From positions 2,511,001 to 2,575,000 of the forward strand of contig NZ_ATXB01000001.1 of NCBI RefSeq assembly GCF_000421465.1: DNA of 64,000 bases, written 5' to 3'. A program made the translations under genes and the position numbers. Origin of the DNA: Methylohalobius crimeensis 10Ki. Lineage in GTDB: Bacteria; Pseudomonadota; Gammaproteobacteria; Methylococcales; Methylothermaceae. The notes beneath the pieces are model-generated. The model saw nothing but the letters and a program-made list of their open reading frames with translations. It did no database searches and was not told the origin of the DNA. Positions 7,857-16,979 of the stretch are shown here, in pieces. Positions within the stretch are counted from its first letter, which is position 1. Every line of letters starts with the position of its first letter.

Positions 7857-10800
7857 CTACCTTGCTCCAATTGGCGGGCCCCCGCGCCCTTTCCGAATTT
7901 CGACGGACCAAACTGACTCAGGACCTCCAAGCCCGGATTCCCGGGATCACCGCCGTGGCGGCGCGCTTCGTTCATTTTCTGGAATGCCGGCGGGCATTGA
8001 GCGCCGACAAACGCAAGGTTCTGGCGCGCCTGCTCGACTACGGTCCCGCAGCCCACGCCGGATTCGACGGCGAGTCCTTCTGGGTCGTTCCCCGCCCCGG
8101 CACCATTTCCCCCTGGTCCAGCAAAGCCAGCGATATTCTTAAAACCTGCGGCTTGGAGGCGGTGGAACGCATCGAGCGGGGCGTTGAATACCGCATCGCC
8201 GCCGATGTGCCGCTGCGGGACCGGCGCCAGCTGTTGCTCCCCCTCTACGACCGCATGACCGAAATTTTGCTGGCGGAGAACGAGGAAGCGGACTTGTTCA
8301 GCCACCGTCCGCCCGCCCCCCTAATCACCATTCCCTTGCTCGCCGAGGGCCGCGCTGCCTTGGAACAAGCCAACCGGGAATTGGGGCTGGCCCTTTCCGA
8401 CGACGAAATCGACTACCTGATCGAAAGCTTCACCGAATTGGGGCGGGACCCCTCCGACGCCGAGTTGATGATGTTCGCCCAAGCCAACTCGGAACACTGC
8501 CGCCACAAGATCTTCAACGCCCGTTGGACCATCGACGGCACCCCCCGGGATCACACCCTGTTCCAGATGATCCGCCACACCGCCGAGTCCAGCCCCGACG
8601 GCCTCCTGTCGGCCTACCGGGACAACGCGGCCGCCATCGAGGGACCGGTGACGGAAGTATTCCTGCGCGACGCCGAGCATCGCTATGGTTACGTCGAGGA
8701 ACCGGCGCCGATTCTGATGAAGGTGGAGACCCACAACCACCCCACCGCCATTTCTCCCGATCCCGGCGCAGCCACCGGCGCCGGCGGCGAAATCCGCGAC
8801 GAAGGGGCCACCGGCCGCGGCGGGACGCCCAAGGCGGGGCTGACCGGGTTTTCCGTCTCCCACCTGCGCATTCCCGATTTCATTCAAGCCTGGGAAGCCC
8901 ACGATCCCGGCAAACCGGGACGGATCGTCTCCGCCCTCGACATCATGCTGGAAGGCCCCATCGGCGCGGCCGCCTTCAACAACGAATTCGGCCGGCCCAA
9001 TCTCGCCGGCTTTTTCCGCACCTTCGAGCAGGCGGTTCCGGGCAGCGATGGACGAGAACTGCGCGGCTACCATAAACCCATCATGCTCGCCGGCGGCCTG
9101 GGCAACATGTGCCGAGATCATATCGAAAAACGAGATATTCCTGCCGGCGCCCTAATCATCGTCCTGGGCGGCCCTTCCATGCTCATCGGCCTGGGGGGCG
9201 GGGCGGCCTCCTCCCAGGCTTCCGGCGCCTCGGCCGAAGCACTGGATTTCGCCTCGGTGCAGCGCGCCAATCCGGAAATGCAGCGCCGCTGTCAGGAAGT
9301 GATCGAGCATTGCCGGGCCCTGGGCCGAGACAATCCGATCCTGTCGGTGCATGACGTGGGCGCCGGCGGGCTCTCCAACGCGGTCCCGGAAATCATCCAC
9401 GACTGCCTCAAGGGCGGCAAGTTCGAACTGCGCCGGATTCCCTGCGCCGATACCGGTTTGTCCCCCATGCAGATCTGGTGCAACGAATCCCAGGAACGCT
9501 ACGTCCTGGCCATTCACCCGGACTCCCTGGCGCGATTCGAATCCCTGTGCGAACGGGAGCGCTGCCCCATGGCGGTGATCGGCTGCGCCACCGGCAAGGA
9601 AATTCTCCGTCTTCACGACCAGCCGTCCGATACCTATCCGGTGGATCTTCCCATGGAGCTTTTGTTCGGCAAGCCGCCGAAAATGCACCGGGAGGTGGCG
9701 CATGTCCCGCCCCGGGCGCCGATTTTCAACCCCCTCTCCCCAACCCCTCTCCCTGAGGGAGAGGGGGCAAGAATAGCCCCAACCCCTCTCACTGAGGGAG
9801 AGGAAGCAAGGACAGTCCCAACCCCTCTCCCTCAGGGAGAGGGGCCAGGGGTGAGGGTGGATTGGGCGGAAGCGGCGGACCGGGTGCTGCGCTTCCCCAC
9901 CGTGGCGAGCAAAAGCTTTCTCATCACCATCGGCGACCGCTCGGTGACCGGTCTGGTCGCCCGCGATCAAATGGTCGGCCCGTGGCAGGTGCCGGTCGCC
10001 GATGTGGCGGTGACCGCCTCCGGCTTCCGGGCCCATACCGGCGAAGCCATGGCCCTGGGAGAGCGGAGCCCGGTGGCGGTGATCGACGCGCCCGCCTCCG
10101 GCCGGATGGCGGTGGGGGAAGCCCTCACCAACTTGGCCGCCGCCCCCATCGCGGACATCGGCGCGGTCAAGCTGTCGGCCAATTGGATGGCCGCCTGCGG
10201 CCACCCGGGGGAAGACGCCGCCTTGTTCGACACGGTCAAGGCGGTGGGACTCGAGCTCTGTCCCGCCCTGGGCATCGCCATTCCGGTGGGCAAGGATTCC
10301 CTGTCCATGAAGACGGTGTGGCGCGACGATCGCGGGGAAAAGACGATGACCGCGCCGGTTTCCTTGATCGTCTCCGCCTTCGCCCCGGTCACCGACGTGC
10401 GCGCCACGTTGACGCCCGAGCTTAAAAACGATCCCGACACCCTGCTGATGCTGATCGATTTGGGCCAGGGACGGAATCGTTTGGGCGGCTCCATTTTGGC
10501 GCAGGTGTATGGCGGGTTAGTGCCTGTGGACGTGGGGGAGGGTTCCCCCCACCCAACCCTCCCCCCGCTGGGGGGAGGGCAAGGGAGGGGGGGCGTCAGC
10601 ACCTTTTACGGCGCCACCTCTAACCTCTTTGACTCGTTCACACCCGACTTGGAAGATCCCGAGCTATTCAAAGCCTTCTTCCAAACCATCCAGACACTCA
10701 ACCGCGAAGGACATCTGCTCGCCTACCACGACCGCTCCGACGGCGGCTTGCTCGCCGCCGTGGCCGAGATGACCTTCGCCGGCCGTTGCGGCGCGGCAAT

Positions 10801-11959
10801 CGATCTGACGCCTTTGGGAGACGACCCCTTGGCCGCGCTGTTCTGCGAGGAATTGGGCGCGGTGATTCAAATTCGCCGCCAGGATCTGGAGTCGATCAGA
10901 ACGAAACTGACCCAAGCGGGACTGGGGCAAATCAGCCATGTGATCGGCAGCCCCGATTCGCGACAGAAACTCCGCATTCAGCATCAGGGCCGAACCCTCC
11001 TGGATGCCTCCCGCGCCCGGCTGCAACAGACCTGGGCCGAAACCAGCTACCGGATGCAGGCGCTGCGGGACAATCCCGATTGCGCCCGGCAAGAATTCGA
11101 GGCCATCGCCGACGATGCCGACCCCGGTCTCCACGCCCGTCTGAGCTTCGATCCCCAAGAAGACATCAGTGCTCCCTTCGTCCATACCCGAAGCCCCCGG
11201 GTCGCCGTCTTGCGCGAACAAGGCGTAAACGGCCACGTGGAAATGGCGGCGGCCTTCGACCGCGCCGGCTTCGAGGCGGTGGACGTTCACATGAGCGATA
11301 TTCTGACCGGCCGCATGGGACTGGAAAGCTTCGCCGGCCTTGCCGCCTGCGGCGGCTTTTCCTACGGGGACGTGCTGGGAGCCGGCTCGGGCTGGGCGGC
11401 CTCCATCCTGTTCAATCCCCAGGCTCGGTCCCAATTCGAGGCCTTCTTCAACCGTCCGGAAACCTTCGGCCTGGGCGTCTGCAACGGCTGCCAGATGCTC
11501 GCCCAGCTCAAGGAACTGATTCCCGGCGCGAATCACTGGCCGAGATTCGTCCGCAACCGGTCGGAACAATTCGAAGCACGCCTGTCATTGGTGGAAATCC
11601 TGCCTTCCCCGTCCATCCTGCTTCAGGACATGGCCGGCTCCGTTCTGCCGGTGGCGGTGAACCACGGGGAAGGCCGCGCCCAGTTCGAAGGCGATCCTCA
11701 ATCGGTCCTCGACGCCGGCTTGGCATCCCTGTGCTACGTGGATCACCGCGACCGGCGCACCGAAGCGTTTCCCTTCAACCCCAACGGCTCCCCCTTGGGG
11801 ATCACCGGGCTGACCACCGACGACGGCCGCTTCACCATCATGATGCCCCATCCGGAGCGCTGCTTCCGTACCCTACAGCACTCCTGGCATCCGGCCGATT
11901 GGGGCGAGGACGGACCGTGGCTGCGGATGTTCCGCAATGCCCGGGTATGGGTAGGCTAA
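7853..11959 (+). CDS. purL: Phosphoribosylformylglycinamidine synthase (FGAM synthetase), large fused form
   Basis: PurL converts FGAR, glutamine and ATP to FGAM in de novo purine synthesis. At 1368 residues it is the single-chain proteobacterial type, but about 70 residues longer than E. coli PurL (1295). The synthetase halves carry [28 protein letters not shown], and [18 protein letters not shown]; the C-terminal glutaminase domain has the nucleophile in GVCNGCQM and the triad end in MMPHPER. The extra length comes from two low-complexity in-frame insertions encoded by genomic palindromic repeats (about residues 626-670 and 894-914). The start is the ATG at 7853 overlapping the bamC stop (ATGA); the open frame upstream of it lies within bamC. 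Confidence 0.96.
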   Translation: MTTLLQLAGPRALSEFRRTKLTQDLQARIPGITAVAARFVHFLECRRALSADKRKVLARLLDYGPAAHAGFDGESFWVVPRPGTISPWSSKASDILKTCGLEAVERIERGVEYRIAADVPLRDRRQLLLPLYDRMTEILLAENEEADLFSHRPPAPLITIPLLAEGRAALEQANRELGLALSDDEIDYLIESFTELGRDPSDAELMMFAQANSEHCRHKIFNARWTIDGTPRDHTLFQMIRHTAESSPDGLLSAYRDNAAAIEGPVTEVFLRDAEHRYGYVEEPAPILMKVETHNHPTAISPDPGAATGAGGEIRDEGATGRGGTPKAGLTGFSVSHLRIPDFIQAWEAHDPGKPGRIVSALDIMLEGPIGAAAFNNEFGRPNLAGFFRTFEQAVPGSDGRELRGYHKPIMLAGGLGNMCRDHIEKRDIPAGALIIVLGGPSMLIGLGGGAASSQASGASAEALDFASVQRANPEMQRRCQEVIEHCRALGRDNPILSVHDVGAGGLSNAVPEIIHDCLKGGKFELRRIPCADTGLSPMQIWCNESQERYVLAIHPDSLARFESLCERERCPMAVIGCATGKEILRLHDQPSDTYPVDLPMELLFGKPPKMHREVAHVPPRAPIFNPLSPTPLPEGEGARIAPTPLTEGEEARTVPTPLPQGEGPGVRVDWAEAADRVLRFPTVASKSFLITIGDRSVTGLVARDQMVGPWQVPVADVAVTASGFRAHTGEAMALGERSPVAVIDAPASGRMAVGEALTNLAAAPIADIGAVKLSANWMAACGHPGEDAALFDTVKAVGLELCPALGIAIPVGKDSLSMKTVWRDDRGEKTMTAPVSLIVSAFAPVTDVRATLTPELKNDPDTLLMLIDLGQGRNRLGGSILAQVYGGLVPVDVGEGSPHPTLPPLGGGQGRGGVSTFYGATSNLFDSFTPDLEDPELFKAFFQTIQTLNREGHLLAYHDRSDGGLLAAVAEMTFAGRCGAAIDLTPLGDDPLAALFCEELGAVIQIRRQDLESIRTKLTQAGLGQISHVIGSPDSRQKLRIQHQGRTLLDASRARLQQTWAETSYRMQALRDNPDCARQEFEAIADDADPGLHARLSFDPQEDISAPFVHTRSPRVAVLREQGVNGHVEMAAAFDRAGFEAVDVHMSDILTGRMGLESFAGLAACGGFSYGDVLGAGSGWAASILFNPQARSQFEAFFNRPETFGLGVCNGCQMLAQLKELIPGANHWPRFVRNRSEQFEARLSLVEILPSPSILLQDMAGSVLPVAVNHGEGRAQFEGDPQSVLDAGLASLCYVDHRDRRTEAFPFNPNGSPLGITGLTTDDGRFTIMMPHPERCFRTLQHSWHPADWGEDGPWLRMFRNARVWVG
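9728..9860. repeat. CTCTCCC palindromic repeat, three tandem units inside purL
   Basis: Three palindromes of the form CCCCTCTCCCTGAGGGAGAG start at about 9744, 9783 and 9822, exactly 39 bases (13 codons) apart, and end in GGGGTGAGGGTGG. They are translated as three variants of [13 protein letters not shown]. The same tail and palindrome type occur between genes at 43186-43300. Confidence 0.9.
10532..10592. repeat. CCCTCCCC-type palindromic repeat inside purL
   Basis: GC-rich element with CCACCCAACCCTCCCCCCG followed by a complementary GGGGGGAGGG arm. It is translated in PurL as a Pro/Gly-rich segment ([17 protein letters not shown]). Nearly the same sequence forms the end of the ubiJ gene at 63107-63145. 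Confidence 0.85.
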
Positions 11960-12064
11960 AGGCCTGTTGACATGCGCAGGGAATGAGCCGGAGAGAGCTT
12001 TCCGAGCGTGGATCGGGAAAACTCAATTCTTCGGCAAACATCGCCTTGGCTTCTATGCTGGATT

Positions 12065-12360
12065 GCGTGGTATGAGGCCATACATGGGAATACGCCCCTT
12101 TCGGGCCAATTCGTACTGCCGTCGGGTGGCTTTATCGGGAAGGCCGATCTCCGACGGATCGCGGTTTTTTTCAGCTCGAGCGCAATACAGGCGAAGCGGT
12201 GCTCAGGCCGGCCAAACGGGTGACAGCGATCGAGTTGCCGCGACCGTCGTATTTTCGAAGCGGCACTCGGCACCGAGGGCATCGGTGCCAGTGGTGACCG
12301 GGCATCGTAGCGGCCCTTTCCAACAAGACGACTCGGGTGTTGTTGAAATGTTAGACTTGA
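12065..12360. repeat. 296-bp direct repeat, copy A
   Basis: Matches 14289-14584 in the same orientation without gaps, with about seven substitutions (roughly 98% identity). No terminal inverted repeat or transposase is seen. The minus-strand frame contains KNRDPSEIGLPDKATRRQYE followed by a stretch ending MYGLIPR, which could be the tail of a protein, but neither copy has an intact gene. Confidence 0.85.
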
Positions 12361-12543
12361 CCCCTTCCACCCGGCTTGGCGTAAGCCTGCGTGACGTGGC
12401 GCTGCGCCTGGAGGATCGGGTTGGCCCGGCTGATGAACGACAAAACGGCGTCGTCCTCCCAGGCCACGGCCCGTAACGGCATCAGCAGCAACAACCCCCA
12501 GCCCGCGGTTCTCAGCAATAAGAATGATCGCTTAGCGCTTTAC

Positions 12544-12579
12544 TTGACCGGAAAAAAAGTATTACTATTTAGGTATTAC
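12544..12579 (+). promoter_or_regulatory. Putative vapBC promoter and operator
   Basis: TTGACC at 12544-12549 and TATTTA at 12566-12571 with a 16-base spacer. Two direct GTATTAC repeats (12559-12565 and 12573-12579) flank the -10, as expected of an autoregulatory antitoxin operator. GGAG precedes the vapB ATG. Confidence 0.55.
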
Positions 12580-12598
12580 CAACTGACCGGAGAGCGCG

Positions 12599-12844
12599 AT
12601 GCGCGTCACCAGCAAAGGCCAAGTCACCATTCCCCGGAAGGTCCGCGAAAGCATGGGCATCCAACCCGCCGAAACCGAGATCGAGTTCCTTCAGGACGAA
12701 AGCGGGCGCTGGTACATCGCCAAGGCCCAGCCCGGCCGCAAGCAGGCCAGCCGCTTCCGCACCGCCCACGGCAAGGCCAGGACGACCATGAGCACCGACG
12801 AGATCATGGCCCTGACGCGCGGCGAGTCATGGCCGTCATCCTGA
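12599..12844 (+). CDS. vapB: AbrB/SpoVT-fold antitoxin (VapB-like)
   Basis: An 81-residue antitoxin of a type II module. The N-terminus MRVTSKGQVTIPRKVRESMG is the AbrB-type swapped-hairpin DNA-binding domain. The C-terminal half is basic and ends in a short helix that would bind the toxin. Its frame overlaps the vapC start by 16 bases, the usual antitoxin-toxin arrangement that couples translation. A direct-repeat operator candidate overlaps its promoter. It lies between two copies of a 296-bp repeat, which suggests acquisition with an accessory segment. Confidence 0.88.
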   Translation: MRVTSKGQVTIPRKVRESMGIQPAETEIEFLQDESGRWYIAKAQPGRKQASRFRTAHGKARTTMSTDEIMALTRGESWPSS

Positions 12845-13254
12845 TCGACAGCTGCGTCGTCACTGACCTGGCCGACCCGGACAGCGCCTGGTTCGACTGG
12901 AGCGCCTCGATGCTGGAGCGGCTGGACCGGGACAACACGCTGGTCATCAACCCGATCATCTACGCCGAATGTTCGGTCGGCTTCGAGCGCATCGAGGACG
13001 TGGAGGACCTGTTCGGGCATCTGGGCTTCGCCATGCGCCCGCTCCCGAGGGAATCCCTGTTCCTGGCCGGCAAGGCCTTCCTGCGCTACCGCAGGCGCAA
13101 GGGCCAGAAAGGCAACGTGCTGCCGGATTTCTTCATCGGCGCCCATGCCGCCGTGGCAGGCTTTAGGCTGATCTCGCGCGACAAGGGCCGCTTCAGCACC
13201 TACTTCCCGAGCGTGGAGCTGATCCTGCCCGAATCCACCGGCGGAATGAACTGA
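12829..13254 (+). CDS. vapC: PIN-domain ribonuclease toxin (VapC-like)
   Basis: A 141-residue PIN-domain nuclease, the toxin partner of VapB; family members cleave tRNA or rRNA when freed. The acidic residues expected at the metal site are in place: D7 in ILIDSCVV, E47 in YAECS, D100 in LPDFFIGAHA and D118 in SRDKGRF. The toxin therefore looks catalytically intact. The start is the ATG at 12829 inside the end of vapB; the open frame continues further upstream but without homology. A short third gene follows. Confidence 0.9.
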   Translation: MAVILIDSCVVTDLADPDSAWFDWSASMLERLDRDNTLVINPIIYAECSVGFERIEDVEDLFGHLGFAMRPLPRESLFLAGKAFLRYRRRKGQKGNVLPDFFIGAHAAVAGFRLISRDKGRFSTYFPSVELILPESTGGMN

Positions 13255-13255
13255 C

Positions 13256-13429
13256 GTGAACCTGAAGGAAGCCGAACTGCTGTGCCGGGCGGGCGCCCTG
13301 GATGCGCCGGTCATCAGAAAGCACGATCAAAGCGAAGGCTGGACCGTCGCGCTGGCCGGCAGGCACCGGCTGGATCCGCTGCTGGAGACCGCGCGCGGCC
13401 GGGTGCGGGTGTTCAATGTAGGTCAGTAG
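13256..13429 (+). CDS. Small protein after vapBC, probably truncated
   Basis: A GTG-started frame of 57 residues beginning one base after the vapC stop. It reads VNLKEAELLCRAGALDAPVI, then a WTVALAGRHRLD core and LLETARGRVRVF. The pattern (a small domain following a toxin-antitoxin pair, with an LETARG..RVF end) resembles short plasmid- and island-borne partition-associated proteins, but the resemblance is from memory only. The sequence after RVF switches to NVGQ and a stop, and homologues would be expected to run on, so the 3' end may be lost at an insertion or deletion junction near 13418. Confidence 0.5.
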   Translation: MNLKEAELLCRAGALDAPVIRKHDQSEGWTVALAGRHRLDPLLETARGRVRVFNVGQ

Positions 13430-13454
13430 GTCAGGGTCAGACACGATTGATCTG

Positions 13455-13999
13455 TTATTTTCGGTAAGCTTTTAATTGCCGGTATCCGCCCTGACCCAGA
13501 GGTCGGGTCCGACGACCCAACTGCTTTTCAATCTGCGCAGCTAGCGTTCGCAGAAACGGCCCCAAAATCTCACCATTGGCAACGTACGCTACACCGGCTT
13601 CGCGATCATACACAACATAATTTTCTGTAACGCGGCTGAGCAAACTTAGCACCCAAAAGAAGCGCTGCGACGTTGAGAACTCTCCGATACAATGAATCTC
13701 CAGGCCCGAAGGCCTGCGTATTACGGCTTTCCCAACAAATCCCAATTTCCGTCAGCTGTGACGCGGAGACGTTGCAATGTCCGATGTCCGTTCCGGAAAA
13801 GCAACAGTGCGGAAACGGCGAGCAGTATAGTGACCGCGATCATAAAGACGAACAGACCAGGGTCGTCCGCAAACAGTGCTGGGCGACGCCAAACCTCATA
13901 ACCTAGATAACTCGGAAATATCAACAAAACAATGGCGCAAACAGGCATCACCCATAGGCCCCTCCCGTTTTCGCCATAGCGAGCATCACTGCAATCCAT
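13455..13999 (-). pseudogene. Two-TM membrane protein with soluble tail, frame-broken; possible immunity gene
   Basis: Two overlapping minus-strand frames that read as one protein. The first (13721-13999, 92 residues) has two membrane helices (PVCAIVLLIFPSYLGYEV and FMIAVTILLAVSALLLF) and ends NWDLLGKP. The second (13455-13745) continues naturally as GKAVIRRPSGLEIHCIGEF and runs to KAYRK. One missing base in a GGGAAAGCC context near 13730 would join them into about 185 residues. It starts 15 bases after an orphan Rhs C-terminal fragment, the position of immunity genes in Rhs loci. It is also possible that both short products are made separately. The family is not recognised. Confidence 0.45.
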
Positions 14000-14014
14000 A
14001 ACCGCTACCGTCGT

Positions 14015-14288
14015 TTACCGTTGTCCAACTGACTGACCAATGCCCCCGGCAGTGGCTTCAATAGCTGCCGAACGACCGGCTGTAGCAATCTGACCTGAAA
14101 CGCCTGTTGCACCGACAGACAATCCTGCCGATATAGCACCTCCTACTATTGATCCTACAAAAGAACCAACATTGAATTCGCGCGGAAAGGAGCGGCATGG
14201 GTCCAGTCCCAACGATATGCCCTGACCGATCGCGTTACCAATTCCGCCTATCCCCCCTCCGCGGATAATCATAGACGCGACCCCAGCC
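14015..14288 (-). pseudogene. Displaced Rhs C-terminal fragment (glycine-rich pre-toxin region)
   Basis: A frame reading MIIRGGGIGGIGNAIGQGI, then LGLDPCRSF and a Gly/Ala-rich helix (GSFVGSIVGGAISAGL) ending VGQR. This is the glycine-rich membrane-like segment that follows the Rhs core in many Rhs and polymorphic toxins. It has no start of its own: upstream it is joined to the second copy of the 296-bp repeat. It therefore looks like an orphan tip module left by earlier exchange of the Rhs C-terminus. No nuclease or other toxin motif is visible in what remains. Confidence 0.55.
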
Positions 14289-14584
14289 GCATGGTATGAG
14301 GCCACACATGGGAATACGCCCCTTTCGGGCCAATTCGTACTGCCGTCGGGTGGCTTTATCGGGAAGGCCGATCTCCGACGGATCGCGGTTTTTTTCAGCT
14401 CGAGCGCAATACAGGCGAAGCGGTGCTCAGGCCGGCCAAACGGGTGACAGCGATCGAGTTGCCGCGACCGTCGTATTTTCGAAGCGGCACTCGGCACCGA
14501 GGGCATCGGTGCCAGTGGTGACCGGGCATCGTAGTGGCCCTTTCCAACAAGACGGCTCGGGTATTGTTGGAATATTAGACTTGA
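14289..14584. repeat. 296-bp direct repeat, copy B
   Basis: Ungapped, same orientation as 12065-12360. It joins the displaced Rhs fragment on one side and about 30 bases of AT-rich sequence before the Sel1 gene end on the other. There is no other gene between 14289 and 14614. Confidence 0.85.
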
Positions 14585-14614
14585 TTCCATTTCTCCTCTG
14601 AGTATGCGCATCAT

Positions 14615-15217
14615 TTATAGTTCACGGATTCTGTCATCGTTGATGTTCATCCGACTAATCCTAAACGCTAAAATTCCCGCCTTTATCCTGTGCAACCAAC
14701 CTAGTAGCCTATGGCCAGATTTTTGTTCCGCGATCCCCAGATACGTCAGCCCGAATACATAACCGCGCTTCCAAGCCTTCTTAAAAAACTCCTTTGACTT
14801 CTCTATGTCTTTATCCACACAGCAGCCTTCCATGTAGATCCTGCCAATGTAAACATTAGCAAGTGGGTGATTTGCCTCTTCCGAAAGAAGCGTGCAGTAC
14901 TCAAGTGCCTTGCAGCAATCGCGTTCGACCCCCAGTCCATAATAATGAATTCGTATTAATCCAAGGTAGGCCTCTACAGCTCCAAATCTCTCTATAGACT
15001 GCTCGTAATAAAATTTAGCTTTTGCGTAATCTCGCGCTACGTTTTTTCCACCAAATTCGTAAATCGCACCAATAAACGCAAAAGCCTCATCATATCCTTC
15101 ATCGACAAGTCTTTTGAACGCTTCTAATGCGGAATCGGCGGTGTGATCCCAAAAAATCGAAATCGCCGTTGATAATTTCTTATCCTTTGTTTCCGGAAAC
15201 TGAATGACGTTTCTCAT
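14615..15217 (-). CDS. Sel1-repeat protein, candidate immunity protein of the Rhs toxin
   Basis: A 200-residue soluble protein with Sel1-type (TPR-like) repeats: ALEAFKRLVDEGYDEAFAFI, AKAKFYYEQSIERFGAVEAY, CCKALEYCTLLSEEANHPLA and EKSKEFFKKAWKRGYVFGLT. Its ATG overlaps the Rhs stop (ATGA at 15214-15217), the typical toxin-immunity coupling. The DNA is clearly richer in A and T than the neighbouring Rhs core, as is common for exchangeable tip and immunity modules. Sel1 proteins occur as immunity partners in several contact-dependent toxin families; binding to this particular tip is inferred only from position. Confidence 0.72.
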   Translation of the reverse strand: MRNVIQFPETKDKKLSTAISIFWDHTADSALEAFKRLVDEGYDEAFAFIGAIYEFGGKNVARDYAKAKFYYEQSIERFGAVEAYLGLIRIHYYGLGVERDCCKALEYCTLLSEEANHPLANVYIGRIYMEGCCVDKDIEKSKEFFKKAWKRGYVFGLTYLGIAEQKSGHRLLGWLHRIKAGILAFRISRMNINDDRIREL

Positions 15218-16908
15218 TTCGGCAAATGCGTCGTTTGTTGCCGTATCCGGCTTGTTTGGCTGATACGCTCCAACATTTTCAAATCGTCTCTAATCGTATC
15301 CAAATCATGCAGCTTCCCTTGCCCGCAGGCCGCTGCAAAACCCGCAGCACACGCCGCTTTCCTGACGCTCTCCTTGTTAATATTTTTCTTCGCAAATGCC
15401 TTACACATTCCGCCCGTTGCCGCACCTGACGGCCCACCAACACCAAGTTCATATGGCAAGGCGGTTGACTGAATCGCTGTGCTACGTATTTGGTTGACAG
15501 TGTTGGCATAACGAAGCTGCGCATCGACCGAGTCCCCAATGGGCTGTCTCGAGATCGGTGCTGTATATGCAGGAAACAATACTTGGAGTAGACCTGGCCC
15601 TGACGGACTCCCTTCCAGACCAAGAGGATCGATGAAGTTTAGAGGGTTATTTACAACATAGGAATACAAGTTTGCATCGCCTCCGGCGAACCCGATCGGG
15701 TCCTTGACGGTCCATCTGCCGGTCTCGGGATCGTAGTCCCGGGCCCCGAATCGCACCAGACCGGTATCCGGATCGTACAGTCCGCCGGCAAAACCGAAGG
15801 GCTGGAAGCCGGGGTAGGTATCGAGAATGACGTTGCCGAAGGCGTCATAGTCCATGCGTTGGGCGATGACACCCGTTGCCGCGTTGATGACCAGCCGCGG
15901 GCTGCCCAGGTGGTCCGAGATAATCCGGTAGGTCACCCCGCTCTTTATCATATAGGCCGGCACGTTGGGTTTGTCGGCATAGACGAAGCGCGCAATAACG
16001 TTGCCGGCATCATCCAGTTCGGCGATGGGGTTGAGTTGATCCTGGTACAGAAAGCCCTGGACGAGGCTGCCGTCGATCTTTTTGCCGATGCGGCGGTTGC
16101 GACCGTCAATGAGGTATTCAATCGCTCTGCCATCGGTCAGGGTGACGCCTCTGAGGTTGCCGAGGATGTCGTAGGCGTAGGTCGTCGTGCCTTCCGGGCC
16201 GGTTTTTGCCTTGAGCTCGCCGTTTTCGGTGTAGCTGTAGGTGGTGTCACCACCGGGGCCAGCGGCTTCGATGAGGCGGTCCTGAGCATCCACGGTGTAG
16301 GTAGTGGTGCCCGCCGGCGTGGCCTTGGTGCTGCGGTTGCCGTTGGCATCAAAGGTATAGCTTTCGGTGGGGACGCCGTCGCGATGGACGGCGGTCAGCC
16401 TTCCGGCCGGGTCGTAGGTGTAGGTGAAGTGGTGGGTGCCGCCCTGCACCATCTCGGTCTTGTCGGTGATGCGCCCTAAGGCGTCGCGGGACAGATCGGT
16501 CTGATACACCGTGCTGCCGGCGGCGGTGGCGGCCTCGGTGGCCAACTCGGCGAATGGATTGTAACCCAAGGTGGTCTTGACCTGATCGAGCGCGGTGGCA
16601 TCGAGCAGGCCGCTTTTCGGATCCCGGGTCAGGTTCAGGGCGCCGGTCTGGGTGAGGAAGCCGTCGGCGTCGTAGACGAAAGCGATCGGGTCGTTGTTGA
16701 CGCTGAGTTGGTTAATCCGTCGCTCGGTGTCATAGTCAAAGCCCACGATACCGCCCACCTCGCCGGTATATTTCTCGGCGGTGACCAGATCAGTGTGGTA
16801 GCGGTAGTCCAGCCGCTCGCCGTCCTCGCTCGTGAGCGTGACGAGGTTGCCGGTGGCCGAGTCGTAGCCGAAGCTGCGGGCGCCCAGGGGAGTGACGATG
16901 ATACTCAA
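15214..16908 (-). CDS. Rhs core with C-terminal toxin tip (3' part of the broken Rhs gene)
   Basis: A 564-residue frame of YD repeats (YDPAGRLTAVHRDG, YAYDILGNLRGVT) leading to the Rhs-associated core with YISDHLGSPR-like, FGNV, YDPETGRWTVKDPIGFAGG and SYVVNNPLNFIDPLGL blocks. DPLGL (about residues 425-430) marks the usual autoproteolysis and exchange boundary. The 134-residue tip after it has no recognised catalytic motif; it contains two Cys-bearing stretches (GMCKAFAKKN and AACAAGFAAACGQG) and ends in a charged helix. The nominal TTG start at 16908 is not a real start: the frame continues upstream to the break near 17093. The Sel1 gene follows with ATGA overlap. Confidence 0.7.
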   Translation of the reverse strand: MSIIVTPLGARSFGYDSATGNLVTLTSEDGERLDYRYHTDLVTAEKYTGEVGGIVGFDYDTERRINQLSVNNDPIAFVYDADGFLTQTGALNLTRDPKSGLLDATALDQVKTTLGYNPFAELATEAATAAGSTVYQTDLSRDALGRITDKTEMVQGGTHHFTYTYDPAGRLTAVHRDGVPTESYTFDANGNRSTKATPAGTTTYTVDAQDRLIEAAGPGGDTTYSYTENGELKAKTGPEGTTTYAYDILGNLRGVTLTDGRAIEYLIDGRNRRIGKKIDGSLVQGFLYQDQLNPIAELDDAGNVIARFVYADKPNVPAYMIKSGVTYRIISDHLGSPRLVINAATGVIAQRMDYDAFGNVILDTYPGFQPFGFAGGLYDPDTGLVRFGARDYDPETGRWTVKDPIGFAGGDANLYSYVVNNPLNFIDPLGLEGSPSGPGLLQVLFPAYTAPISRQPIGDSVDAQLRYANTVNQIRSTAIQSTALPYELGVGGPSGAATGGMCKAFAKKNINKESVRKAACAAGFAAACGQGKLHDLDTIRDDLKMLERISQTSRIRQQTTHLPK

Positions 16909-16979
16909 CCGCCCGCCGGCATCGTAACCGACATCGATGCGCCGGCCGTCCGGGCGCAGGATAGCAGTGAGCTGCTGAG

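Larger units (their letters stand above)
11960..12598. other. Degenerate intergenic segment between purL and vapB
   Basis: No intact gene is seen in 639 bases. It holds the first copy of a 296-bp direct repeat (12065-12360). Between 12365 and 12530 the minus strand has a frame reading LLLRTAGWGLLLLMPLRAVA then WEDDAVLSFISRANP, which looks like a signal peptide and the start of a secreted or TolC-like protein. It has no convincing start and stops where it meets the repeat, so it is probably a gene remnant. This is inference from composition only. Confidence 0.4.

Noticed and set aside
9728-9860. Evenly spaced repeats in purL as a CRISPR array
   Set aside because: The units are palindromes in an open frame, the spacers are only about 15 bases and partly repeated, and there are no cas genes.
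12065-12360. Insertion sequence at the 296-bp repeat
   Set aside because: No terminal inverted repeats, no target duplication and no intact transposase frame in either copy.
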